The notes under the pieces are model-generated. The model ran no database searches. It had not been told where the DNA came from and was given only the letters and a program-made list of their open reading frames with translations. This document shows, piece by piece, positions 1 to 9,108 of a stretch of 64,000 nt of DNA (positions are counted from its first letter, which is position 1; the number at the start of each line of letters is the position of its first letter). Source of the DNA: an uncultured Endozoicomonas sp. (GTDB lineage: Bacteria; Pseudomonadota; Gammaproteobacteria; Pseudomonadales; Endozoicomonadaceae); NCBI RefSeq assembly GCF_947495845.1, contig NZ_CANMAO010000003.1, positions 1-64,000 on the forward strand, read 5' to 3'. The position numbers and the translations under genes were made by a program.

Positions 1-1
1 A

Positions 2-3000
2 TTGTGCGGGCTGTGTTTTTCTACCTCCTCTGTACATCTTGCAGCTGTGAGGCTTCAGGAAAGAGCGGGAATTGCTGCAGATATAGCATCCTTTGAAAAA
101 CAAGTTACCTACTTTATCTCTGAATACAGAATCATTAAAGCATGGGCAGAAAGTGAATCACAAAAGCTGGAACAAGCACTGGCAATGTTAGGCCCAAACG
201 ATCAAAACCAAGTTGACGTTAGTGATATACTCCCGGAAGTGCTTAACCATCTGAACACTGAGGTTTTTGATCCATTAAATCAACTATTTCAACCTAAGAA
301 GGGCGATGAGCTAAATTTATATAATTTTATCCGTGGTGAAAGCTATGTGGATTTAACCACCCTGGAATTAATAATAAAAACATGGCTGACCTTAAGCATT
401 ATTCCCACAAATGCCGAAAAAATTTTCACCATAGAAGAACTGCCACCAGGGAGAGGCAGTGTTGAAGACGAAATAAAATCCATTGAAAAAATAGTGCGTA
501 CTGTTAATGAATCGGTACTTCTCCTCCCCCCTACCTTGCCTGACACCGTAAGTGTTAACGTTGACGTTCAGATTTTAATGAACCAGCTCATTGACTTGGT
601 TGATAGTGTTGCCAAATCATCATCACCAGCAACCAACAAAGAACTATCAGATAAAAATACTGTCAGGGCAGAGGTTAAACTGCTGCTTGATGAACTGGCA
701 GATTCCATCGATGAATCAAAAGCGACTACTGGTGAATCATCAACACATGAAGAAAAGGTCCGAGAGGGCATTAAGACGATTCTAAACGAAGTAGTAAGTA
801 ATGCAATTGATGCTGCAGGTCAGAAATCGGAATCGAATGGAGAACCGGTTCAGTTGTTGAGTACTGACATACCAACCACTTCTAAAGCACCGGATATTTG
901 TCAATCATCTTTGAAAGACCCTGAAAAAGATCCTCTTGTACTGATGACATTTTCGCGGCTTTTATTTTTTGTCTGCCGGTCATCAGAAATCTGTGACGAT
1001 ATGAAAAAACTGGCGCTAGATAATAAACTCACCCCCCTATCCCTCAATCATCTGACGACATATTATTTCAATAGTCTGAAGAATAAGGATCGCTTTACCC
1101 TTCTTGATCAGGCGATCGAGCAGACAAAAAACACAGATGATGTTGTCAAGTTCTTTTCTTCTGCCAAAATTCTGCATTTAATCACCATTGACTCAAAACT
1201 AAAAAAAGATGTTTCCAGCTCACTTCGCAACAACTTTTCACTCTACCCCAGTAAACTCAATAGCTTACTGGACAGTCTTATTGAACATCTGACCTTTTCT
1301 AACACTGAGCAGGAAGTCAATGCAGAAAACCAATTAGTGAGCATTTTCAAAGAATGCATACTACAGGGCAAAGCTCTACCACTGTTTATTGACAAAATTG
1401 CAATTCGGCTGGAAAAGGATCAACGGAGTGGCCTTATTTCCCTGATACAATACACGGTTAATCTTGCCACCTTGGAAGAATTAGCCTGGACCAAGCCACC
1501 CACCTTATCGAACCTGAGAAAATGGGGTCTCATCGAACCGGACGCGGTATATCCAAAGCTCAAGAGGGAAAATAACCCAGACGGTATTCTGCAAAGGCTG
1601 ATCAGGCAGTGCATTAAAGAACAGCATGGTGACTTTATCGAGTTATTGCTATTAACCACTCTGAAACGGTCCCACTTTGAACCCGTTAACGGCCAGGTAC
1701 TGATGCTGTTTGCCAAACAAGGGCTTATTCAGGGGATCACTCAGCTGATCCAGGATGGAGAAGATCTCACCAGGCTGGATATAAATAGCTGGAGTGCATT
1801 TATGCATGCTGCGGCCAATGGACAAAGTGAAACGGTCGAGTTTTTGTCCGGAAATATACCTCCCCAAAAATTAATGCAAAAAGACAATGAGGGTCTCGAC
1901 GCAGCTCTACTTGCAATACAAGGAGGGCACGAAGACACGTTACGGACACTGATCCAATATTGCCCGGCATTGATTACCGCAAGAAAGGGTGAAAACAGCG
2001 GTTATTCTGCCCTTATATTTGCCATCAGACAAAAACAGAACAATTGCGTCAAAGTCATTGCTGAAGCGTTCCCTGACGCGATATGTACTCCTGTGACGAC
2101 GACAACCTCGCCACTCTTACAGTCACTCTCCCCCGGTCACCTGGATTGTTTCCAACAACTCTTGCAAATATTATCTAAGCATAATCCTGTGAAGCGGGAT
2201 TTCTGGAATTCTCCGATTTTTTATCAGACGCTCAACTGCAAAAACCCTGAAGCCGCTCGATGGATGATTCAAGAGCACCCAGATTTGATTCACTATCCTC
2301 ATAACAGCTTCGAACAACCTCTGTCGTTGTCCATTATCCATGACATGGATGACCTCTCTCATGAAATGCTCAAACTTGAGAAGGTTGACATTAACGCAGT
2401 GAATACCAAGGGAGTCACTGCGCTGATGATCTCGTCCATAAAAAATAAAGACAACATTCTTCTCGAATTGGTGGATAGAGTAGAACTCAATGCCGCCAGT
2501 AAATGCCATGATGGTAAATCAGCCCTTCACCTTGCAGCTTTCTTTGGCTCTTTTCAATGTTTGCGCATACTGACTGATCGATACCCGGAACAGTTGTGGG
2601 AGACGGACGTTAATGGAAACACCGCTTTACACGCTCTCATTTTAGGGAATGCCATATCACGTGGTGCCTTTGATACGGCTATCAGCAGCGACGGGCTAAC
2701 CCCCTCCGCCAATGATGGTGCTTTCGAAAACTGCCTGAACCTTGTGCTTTCCAACGCCATTGGCAGGCAGCAAATTAATAAAAAGAGTAACCACGGTTTA
2801 TCGCCTCTGATGCATGCCGCCCAGTATGGCAACAAAAGCATAATCACCGAACTATTAAAAGTCGGGGATATTGACATCAATAGTCAGGATCATCAGGGGA
2901 AAACAGCACTCATGCACGCTGGCGCAGCTGGCTATATGGGCGCAATACAAACACTCTTAGAGCAGGACAAAACAGATGTATCTATTACTGACGTATACGG

Positions 3001-3784
3001 CTCTAGCTTCCTGTTACATATGGCTCGATCCGAACAATTCCAAGCGATCATAGAACTACTGACGACTGCTGATGAAAGCGTCCATGCAAAAATCCAATCT
3101 ATCGTTAACACGCCCGATAGCTGGGGATGGACATTAGCCACTATTGCCGCGTTCAATGATAAAACTGAAACCTTTGGCTTATTACAGGCTTTATATACAG
3201 TCCAACTCGGAGCTGGGGAGGTCAGAATGAAGCGCAGAGAAAACGGCGTTCTCAGTGTGCCCCCTATATTTACCCCAATATGGGCAGACAGCGTTGAGCT
3301 ATTCGATTCAATGCTATCACGAGGTGATAAGGCGAGCCTGCTCAACGCTGAGGATAACTTTGGTTACTCGTTATTAATGCGTGCCATTTCGGAAAAGAAG
3401 GGCAATAAGATTATCGATAGGCTACTGTCTGACGCCACCATGAATGTCGATATTAATCATGCTAATGATGAGGGAAGTACTGCACTGATGATGGCGGTTA
3501 AGGAGGATATGACCAACTTCATCAAAAAACTGCTCTCCCATAAGGACATAGAACTTGATATCAGGGACAAAACGGGTGAAACAGCTTTTATGAAAGCAAT
3601 CAGTTTGGGTAAAACTGAAAGCCTGAAGTATATACTCAACACCGCAGGAAAAAACCTTCCCGCGATTGACAGGGAATACGCTAAAGAATGGGTCAGGGAT
3701 TCTCATGACAATGAAGAGATTCTCAAACTATTGAAACCCTACCTGAAATCTAAAAGTGTTCTTCAAAAACTGTTCCGACATTGA
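2..3784 (+). CDS. Ankyrin-repeat protein, 5' partial
   Basis: The frame is open from the window edge to a TGA at 3782-3784, giving 1260 visible residues, so the true start is probably outside the window. The first roughly 550 residues are helical and low in recognisable motifs. From about residue 590 to 1230 there are many ankyrin-type units, seen as repeated G-x-[ST]-[AP]-L-x-x-A patterns such as GKSALHLAAFFG, GLSPLMHAAQYG, GKTALMHAGAAG and GETAFMKAISLG. Ankyrin repeats are protein-protein interaction modules, and large bacterial ones are often secreted or host-directed in symbionts and pathogens (family knowledge). No signal peptide or catalytic domain is visible in the part present. The role as an effector is inference; the target cannot be guessed from sequence. 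Confidence 0.85.
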   Translation: MCGLCFSTSSVHLAAVRLQERAGIAADIASFEKQVTYFISEYRIIKAWAESESQKLEQALAMLGPNDQNQVDVSDILPEVLNHLNTEVFDPLNQLFQPKKGDELNLYNFIRGESYVDLTTLELIIKTWLTLSIIPTNAEKIFTIEELPPGRGSVEDEIKSIEKIVRTVNESVLLLPPTLPDTVSVNVDVQILMNQLIDLVDSVAKSSSPATNKELSDKNTVRAEVKLLLDELADSIDESKATTGESSTHEEKVREGIKTILNEVVSNAIDAAGQKSESNGEPVQLLSTDIPTTSKAPDICQSSLKDPEKDPLVLMTFSRLLFFVCRSSEICDDMKKLALDNKLTPLSLNHLTTYYFNSLKNKDRFTLLDQAIEQTKNTDDVVKFFSSAKILHLITIDSKLKKDVSSSLRNNFSLYPSKLNSLLDSLIEHLTFSNTEQEVNAENQLVSIFKECILQGKALPLFIDKIAIRLEKDQRSGLISLIQYTVNLATLEELAWTKPPTLSNLRKWGLIEPDAVYPKLKRENNPDGILQRLIRQCIKEQHGDFIELLLLTTLKRSHFEPVNGQVLMLFAKQGLIQGITQLIQDGEDLTRLDINSWSAFMHAAANGQSETVEFLSGNIPPQKLMQKDNEGLDAALLAIQGGHEDTLRTLIQYCPALITARKGENSGYSALIFAIRQKQNNCVKVIAEAFPDAICTPVTTTTSPLLQSLSPGHLDCFQQLLQILSKHNPVKRDFWNSPIFYQTLNCKNPEAARWMIQEHPDLIHYPHNSFEQPLSLSIIHDMDDLSHEMLKLEKVDINAVNTKGVTALMISSIKNKDNILLELVDRVELNAASKCHDGKSALHLAAFFGSFQCLRILTDRYPEQLWETDVNGNTALHALILGNAISRGAFDTAISSDGLTPSANDGAFENCLNLVLSNAIGRQQINKKSNHGLSPLMHAAQYGNKSIITELLKVGDIDINSQDHQGKTALMHAGAAGYMGAIQTLLEQDKTDVSITDVYGSSFLLHMARSEQFQAIIELLTTADESVHAKIQSIVNTPDSWGWTLATIAAFNDKTETFGLLQALYTVQLGAGEVRMKRRENGVLSVPPIFTPIWADSVELFDSMLSRGDKASLLNAEDNFGYSLLMRAISEKKGNKIIDRLLSDATMNVDINHANDEGSTALMMAVKEDMTNFIKKLLSHKDIELDIRDKTGETAFMKAISLGKTESLKYILNTAGKNLPAIDREYAKEWVRDSHDNEEILKLLKPYLKSKSVLQKLFRH

Positions 3785-3916
3785 TTGGTTTTGATGCTTA
3801 TGCAATTACTGCTTAAACTTGTCAGGCGACAAAGGCATTCTACATGTGACTCTTTGACACGCACAGTTGGGAATGCCCCCTAGGAGTGTTGTGGTCAAGT
3901 AAAAAAGGACACCTGA

Positions 3917-4748
3917 TTAAGCCGCTTTCCTGAGTTCCCGCTGCTCAAAGTCCACAGGACTCACGTAATCAAGATACGAGCGCAGTCTGTGGTTGTTGTA
4001 GAACAAAATATAATCAACCACTGTCGCCTCTACATCTGCCCTTGTTTCGAAAATATAATGGTCAGTCCTCTCTCGTTTCAGACTGCCAAAAAAGCGTTCC
4101 GTTACCGCATTATCCCAGCAATTTCCCTTACGACTCATGCTGCATATCATGCCGTACTCCCTAAGTTGAGCCTGATAGTCCAGTGAGGCGTACCGGCTTC
4201 CTTGATCTGAGTAGTTGAAGAACTCCCGAGCCAGGCTTACGACTCCACCACGCCATTCTCAAAGCTTCCAGGGGCAGTTCTGTGGTCATGCGCTTGTCCA
4301 TTGACCAGCCCACTATCTTCCTTGAATAGAGATCCATAACCACTGCCAGATACAGCCAGCCCTCTCGAGTCCATAAATAAGTGATATCAGTCGTATAGAC
4401 CTTGTTTGCCTCCGTGACAGCAAACTCCCTGTTCAGAAGGTTTTCTGCTATCGGAAGCTTATGTTTGCTATTCGTCGTTACCTTGAATTTTTTCGCATAC
4501 TTCACAACCAGTCCCAAGCGCTTCATCAGTGTTGCGGCTTGATAACGACCGATATTGTAGCCCTTGGCTTGCAGGGCTTTCACCATTCTCCGGCTGCCAT
4601 AAGAGCGATCGGAGTCGATAAAAATCTGTTGTGTATCAGACTCCAGGCGGAACTGCTCAGCCAGAATGTTCTTCTGATGTATTTGTTGATTCTGCCAGCG
4701 ATAAAAGCCACTGCGCCCAACCTGCATTACTTTGCAGAGTACCTGCAC
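3917..4748 (-). pseudogene. IS3 orfB transposase (DDE integrase), frameshifted
   Basis: The minus-strand frame from 4748 reads an HTH_21-like segment (GRSGFYRWQ, YGSRRMVKALQAKGYNIGR) and the start of the rve integrase core with the first catalytic Asp in TTDITYLW. At about 4210-4235 the frame breaks: GVLQ should run into YSDQGSRYASLDY, which is found one frame over and carries the second Asp. The remainder, MSRKGNCWDNAVTERFFGSL, with the catalytic Glu and the usual LDYVSPVDFE ending, is read from 4150 to 3917. A single extra base in CAACTACTCAG explains the shift. The product is therefore not functional as read, unless recoded. Confidence 0.85.
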
Positions 4749-4821
4749 TGGGTAGGCCTCCTTCTCCCGTTGTATAAATGCAAATCTTACAACAGGTCTT
4801 TCGCGAAGAAGGCCGTCGCTT

Positions 4822-5268
4822 TTATGCCCTTTGGGTATTTTTTAATATTTCCTGCTCCATTTTCAACTGACGGTTTTCAGCTTCCAGCTCTTTTATTCGC
4901 TGCTGATCAGGCGTCAAAGCTTGCTGACCTTTGCCTGGAAAAGACATTTCCTTTTTTTCATCCTGTTCGCGTATCCAGCGTCTCAGGTTGTTGTCATTGA
5001 TGCCAAGGCTCCTGGCAACCTCTGTTATACCAATGTCGTTTTTAAATTGTGGAGTGAGCAAGTTATTTTGGGCGACTGGGCAAGGCAAAGCGACGAGTCA
5101 TAGCCGTAGCTATGGCGAGGAACTTCAACGCAGATCCAGTCGCCCAAAATGGCTGCACAGCCCATAATTTAAAAACAGAATTGGTATTACAGCCTGATTC
5201 TGCTCGACTACCATGGCAATGGCTTTGCGCTTGAATTCCGGAGAATAGTTTTTACGCTGCTTTGTCAC
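4822..5268 (-). pseudogene. IS3 orfA transposase, split by a MITE
   Basis: The original start is a GTG at 5268 (VTKQRKNYSPEFKRKAIAMV on the minus strand), followed by VEQNQAV. The continuation TEVARSLGINDNNLRRW is found only after a 159-bp insertion at 5028-5186. Removing the insertion and one TAA duplication restores Q-A-V-T-E-V-A-R exactly, so the interruption is a clean transposition event. The C-terminal half is a coiled coil (IKELEAENRQLKMEQEIL), normal for IS3 OrfA. The end is also altered: instead of the usual EILKKATAFFAK, a short segment containing TACCCAAAGGGCATA sits in the A-rich frameshift site and brings an early stop. Confidence 0.85.
5028..5186. mobile_element. MITE family 1, copy 1 (inside IS3 orfA)
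   Basis: A 159-bp palindromic element starts TACCAATGTCGTTTTTAAAT and ends ATTTAAAAACAGAATTGGTA, so the ends are inverted repeats of about 20 bp. It is flanked by TTA at 5025-5027 and TTA at 5187-5189, a 3-bp target duplication. It has no coding capacity. The apex carries CATAGCCGTAGCTATG. Two more copies lie at 5797-5955 (same length) and 63086-63261. Confidence 0.9.
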
Positions 5269-5331
5269 TTTCTACCTCATCATTAACTGCACTATTGTGC
5301 TTAACGAGGTGTCCTAAGTCATTAGACCACT

Positions 5332-6179
5332 TCAGATACCATCGACACCCAAGGCCCTGTGCTTATCGCTGGTATTGGTCACTTTGGACAGATCGTGAAC
5401 CACCTTTTAGTGGCTTAAGGCGTAAATACCGTGGTACTGGATAAATCCACCGACCAGATCGATATGATGCGCAGGATCAATGTACGAAGTTTCTACGGAG
5501 ATGCCTGCCAACCGGATCTGTTGCACACCGCAGGCATCAACGAATGCAAGCTGATGGTTGTCGCCATTGATGACCCGCCTCGATCGGTCACCATCGTTCA
5601 TTACATTAAGCAGCACTCCCCCATGTGCAGGTACTTGCCCGGGCTTTTGACCGCGGACATCACTATGAGTTATGCGACGCTGGTGCGGATTATGTCATTA
5701 GCGAAACCTATGATTCCGCCCTGAACCTGGGCGCCGAATCCCTTGTTCGCCTCGGGGTTCATCCATTTAAGGCGGAACAGATAAAACAGGGATTTATACC
5801 AATTCTGTTTTTAAATTATGGGCTGCGCAGCTATTTTGACCGCCTGGTTCAGCGTTGAAGTTCCTCGCCATAGCTACGGCTATGACTCGTCTCTTCGCCT
5901 TGCCCAGTCGCCCAAAATAACTTGCTCGTTCCACAATTTAAAAACGCCATTGGTATTATTCAACTGGAAAGAAGCCAGAAGGATGAACTTTACCGAAGCT
6001 GGCTATAAGAAGACGGGTTAAGGGGCTATGGCGAACACTATCAAAAACTGTTTATCCGACTGGAAGCATTACTGAAAGAGGCGTTTAACAGTGACCGCTC
6101 TGACCGCCACTCCAAATCAGAACGTGGCTGGACACCACCGCCCAAAGATTATCTTAAGGACTTTGACGACAAGCATTAA
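5332..6179 (+). pseudogene. KefC-like K+/H+ antiporter C-terminal remnant
   Basis: Pieces of a TrkA-N (RCK) domain are readable: GPVLIAGIGHFGQIVNHLL, then VVLDKSTDQIDMMRR, FYGDACQPDLLHTAGI, VVAIDDPPRSV, and DAGADYVISETYDSALNLG. This is the cytosolic regulatory domain of KefB/KefC-type glutathione-gated efflux systems (family knowledge). The membrane half is missing because the reading begins at the IS3 end. Lesions: TAA at 5416-5418 where CAA is expected, a one-base loss in the C-run near 5613-5617 that shifts the frame, a MITE at 5797-5955 after HPFKAEQIKQGF, and TAA at 6006-6008. After the MITE the same protein continues as QLERSQKDELYRSW and ends at 6179. Confidence 0.85.
5797..5955. mobile_element. 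MITE family 1, copy 2 (inside kefC remnant)
   Basis: This is a 159-bp element in the opposite orientation to copy 1, starting TACCAATTCTGTTTTTAAAT and ending with AAACGCCATTGGTA. It is flanked by TTA at 5794-5796 and TTA at 5956-5958. It lies inside the kefC-like remnant, whose reading resumes on the far side. Same length, ends and target duplication as copy 1. Confidence 0.9.
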
Positions 6180-6282
6180 ACGTCGGAAGACTTTTATATC
6201 TAAGGTAATTTAAAGCAGCCAAAGCTGGAATTTTTCATATCAAAACCCTATCCTAACGGCCAAAATACAAAAATAACAAGAC

Positions 6283-7641
6283 ATGAGCTGTATGAAAAAA
6301 ACACTTATTACTCTCTCCATCACCGCCGCTGCTCTCGTTGCAGTGCCTCCTTACTTTCTGGGCTTCTCCATTTTTAACCTTGGCCATGCGGCTCAGGTTG
6401 CCACCAGCTTGAGCGCCAAGCTTGCCTGTTCTGCACGATATATTTCCGGGTTTGATGATCAGCAGATTGTCAGTGATTTGTCGTCTTATTCTCCGATCAC
6501 TGAACTGGTGGAACTGCAGTGGAGCGAATCTCCTAGCCGTGTGTCTGCCAACCTGTTTGGTCTGGCACCAACGGTGGCCACCTATCGCGATGGCATTGGA
6601 TGCTCTCTTGATCACGAAGAAGGTTTTGACCTGGACAGCCTCGCTGTGCAGAAAACCGAGATCCGGCCTGATTTAGAATGGCCTCGGGGAAGTCTTGTCA
6701 CAACGATTAACTCCGAACTTCAATCCACGTTGGACAATATCATCCAACAAGACAATGAGCAGGGTTTGAACAGCCGCGCCATGGTCGTTGTTCAGGATGG
6801 AAAGGTTGTTGCTGAAGCCTATGGTGACAATACTCATCCAGAGACGCCTTTACTCGGCTGGTCCATGGCGAAAAGCGTTACTGCCATGATGCTTGGCCGT
6901 CTGGAACTCGAAGGCAAAGTTTCCAGAGATACCAGCGGTTTGTTCCCTGAATGGGATGATGAACGCGCCGATCTTAAACTGCGTGATTTATTGCAAATGA
7001 GCAGTGGCCTGACATTTGATGAAACCTATGCACCTGGCAGTGATTCGACCCATATGCTGTTCACCGCACCCAGCGCTTCTGGCGTAGCTATGACCAGCCC
7101 GCAAGGCCATGAGCCCGGCACTCATTTTTCCTACTCTTCTGGCACAACAAACCTTCTCTCCAGATACATACAACAGTTACTGGATAATCAGCCACAAAAT
7201 ACCATAGACTTTCTAACCCGTGAGCTGTTTGCTCCTGCTGGAATAGCCACGGCAACCTTTGAGACCGACCCTTCGGGCGTGCTTGTAGGCAGCTCTTATC
7301 TTTATGCCTCCGGCAGGGACTGGGCACGTCTTGGCCTGATGATGGCAGCAAATGGTGAAATCAACGGTTATCAGGTTCTTGCACCAGAGTGGGTTGAAGC
7401 AGCAAGCACTCCAAACAACAGTGACAATGAAAAAGCCTACGGCTATCAGTTCTGGTTGAATCGTGGTGATGATCAGCTTCGCTGGCCTTCACTACCGGAA
7501 GATGCTTACGCCATGATGGGAAACCGGAAGCAATCAGTTATGGTAATTCCTTCTGAACAAGTGGTTCTAGTTAGACTGGGCTGGACAACGGGTGAGTATC
7601 CGATGGAAACAAATTACAGAGGTTTGTTGCAGAGCATGTGA
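6283..7641 (+). CDS. Serine beta-lactamase-fold hydrolase
   Basis: A 452-aa protein of the class C beta-lactamase/esterase/6-aminohexanoate-hydrolase superfamily. An N-terminal hydrophobic segment (MKKTLITLSITAAALVAV) suggests export or a membrane anchor. The nucleophile motif SxxK is WSMAK with Ser194 and Lys197. The second motif is Tyr284-Ser-Ser-Gly, the YSSG form seen in NylB-like hydrolases rather than the YxN of true AmpC enzymes. This points to an ester, amide or peptide hydrolase and not to drug resistance; the substrate is unknown. Start choice is uncertain: ATG at 6292 would keep the lysine-rich signal start. It stands alone, downstream of the kefC remnant. Confidence 0.8.
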   Translation: MSCMKKTLITLSITAAALVAVPPYFLGFSIFNLGHAAQVATSLSAKLACSARYISGFDDQQIVSDLSSYSPITELVELQWSESPSRVSANLFGLAPTVATYRDGIGCSLDHEEGFDLDSLAVQKTEIRPDLEWPRGSLVTTINSELQSTLDNIIQQDNEQGLNSRAMVVVQDGKVVAEAYGDNTHPETPLLGWSMAKSVTAMMLGRLELEGKVSRDTSGLFPEWDDERADLKLRDLLQMSSGLTFDETYAPGSDSTHMLFTAPSASGVAMTSPQGHEPGTHFSYSSGTTNLLSRYIQQLLDNQPQNTIDFLTRELFAPAGIATATFETDPSGVLVGSSYLYASGRDWARLGLMMAANGEINGYQVLAPEWVEAASTPNNSDNEKAYGYQFWLNRGDDQLRWPSLPEDAYAMMGNRKQSVMVIPSEQVVLVRLGWTTGEYPMETNYRGLLQSM

Positions 7642-7658
7642 CTATTAAATACTTATAG

Positions 7659-8900
7659 TTAGACTAAGGTTCCCGGCGCAGTTGAGATCACTGCGTCTGT
7701 GTCCATGAGTTGCCTGTGAGCAGCCTCATAATCGGTAATGGCTTTTGCAATGACATCTTCCACTGGCTCCAGTTTTATGTAATAGTTTGCGCCGTTTAAC
7801 TTTAATACTTCAGAGATCTCTGTATATATTTGAGCCTGTAAAGTTCTAGCACGCAGAATCATATTATCTCTATCTTCTTCTATGCTTTTATCCTTACAGG
7901 TTACATTATCAACTCTTTCTGCTTTTTCCCTGACAATCCTTAAACAAAATGCAGTCATTTCACGTTGCAACAATTTCCGCAAACTGCTTACAATCTCACA
8001 ACCAATCGTCAAAAGACCATTAGAGGTTCCTTCATCAACATATCTTTTTAATACTCCACGCATTTCTCTTACGAGAGAGCGTTTCATTTCCTCATTCACT
8101 TCACCAAAATTAATCAGATTAACTCCATATTTATCCAGAGGAATTGCAGACCTATGAACCCCAATAGCAATTTCGGTACCGTCCATACTGTTTTGCTCAG
8201 CAATAGCCGTAGCAAAATAAACAACATTTTCCAGATAACATAAGTTAAGGCTTGTCTTAGAAAAATCACTTTCAATATTCTTCATTGCTTCATAAGCCGC
8301 TATTTTTTGAGCAATAGAATCCTTTATATATTTATTAGCAAGTGCTTTACAGGCAGTTTCCATTTCATCAATAACTATTTTTTTTTGCTGAAAATACTTA
8401 ATCAGTAAAAATACAATCATCCTTGTTTCCGACATATTCTGAGCACTCATACCCGTTATATGTTTCAGAACCGGACTCATTTTTTTATCACCATTACTGT
8501 TTCTCGTTTTTTTAAACTCCTTATCCAAAGACTTCCAGATTTTGGTTTTAGAACAGAGTCTAGTTTGATATTTCAGATTATTTCCATCCATCCTGACAAC
8601 TTCCCCTTTGTCATCTTTAGGTTCTGTTCCTTCAATGACCGCTGAGACTTTCGTTACTTGAGTTTTAGGCTTCTTTATAATCACTACCTGCCGCTCTTCC
8701 TCTGTGACCAACAGCTTAACTTCAGCATATGGCCTCATTGACTCAATATATCCATCGCTCAATTGTATTACAGACCTATTACCAAAACGTGCTTCTGACA
8801 TTGAAGCCTTATGCTTACAACCTTGCTCATTCTTATGCCTGAGTCCACAGCCAGAAAATAAGAAAGAAATGCAATTCAAATTGAAGCTCCAATTAACCAA
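7659..8900 (-). CDS. Unknown protein, possible lipoprotein
   Basis: A 413-aa reading frame with no family I recognise. The N-terminus reads ISFLFSGC followed by GLRHKNEQGC, so LFSGC is a plausible lipobox with Cys18. However, the only start giving it is a TTG at 8900, and the signal has no early Lys or Arg, so the lipoprotein reading is tentative. The body is mostly charged and helical, with segments such as YEAMKNIESDFSKTSLNLCY. Its 3' end lies only 17 bp from the convergent hydrolase gene. The sequence is AT-richer than mutS next door, consistent with an acquired gene. Alternative: a cytoplasmic protein starting at an internal ATG (MSEARFGN). Confidence 0.55.
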   Translation of the reverse strand: MVNWSFNLNCISFLFSGCGLRHKNEQGCKHKASMSEARFGNRSVIQLSDGYIESMRPYAEVKLLVTEEERQVVIIKKPKTQVTKVSAVIEGTEPKDDKGEVVRMDGNNLKYQTRLCSKTKIWKSLDKEFKKTRNSNGDKKMSPVLKHITGMSAQNMSETRMIVFLLIKYFQQKKIVIDEMETACKALANKYIKDSIAQKIAAYEAMKNIESDFSKTSLNLCYLENVVYFATAIAEQNSMDGTEIAIGVHRSAIPLDKYGVNLINFGEVNEEMKRSLVREMRGVLKRYVDEGTSNGLLTIGCEIVSSLRKLLQREMTAFCLRIVREKAERVDNVTCKDKSIEEDRDNMILRARTLQAQIYTEISEVLKLNGANYYIKLEPVEDVIAKAITDYEAAHRQLMDTDAVISTAPGTLV

Positions 8901-9108
8901 TACGATGGGATAACAATACTAGCAGCTGATAAACAACAAAAAACTGATATTGTGATTTTTTTTGAATAACACCTCTTTGATTCAAGCTCTACAGACAGGA
9001 AATAGACTCCACTGGTACTATACAAGCCAATATGTAGTAATATTTTCACATCACGTACTGCTCAATTGAGCGTGCACCCATTAGAAACCATCAAGTACTC
9101 GCCCATCA

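Larger units (their letters stand above)
3891..5330 (-). mobile_element. Degenerate IS3-family insertion sequence
   Basis: Terminal inverted repeats are visible: the left end reads GTGGTCAAGTAAAAAAGGAC and continues ACCT, and the right end read inward is GTGGTCTAATGACTTAGGAC followed by ACCT. Between them, on the minus strand, are an orfA-type helix-turn-helix protein and an orfB-type DDE integrase, the IS3 (IS150-like) layout. No matching target duplication is seen at the two ends (GTT versus TTC). The element is dead: orfA is split by a 159-bp MITE, a short palindromic segment sits at the orfA/orfB junction, and orfB carries a frameshift before its second catalytic Asp. The right end abuts the truncated kefC-like remnant, so insertion or a later deletion removed the 5' part of that gene. 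Confidence 0.85.

Noticed and set aside
6283-7641. Antibiotic-resistance beta-lactamase
   Set aside because: It has SxxK but YSSG instead of the class C YxN motif, and no resistance context; a general hydrolase is more likely.
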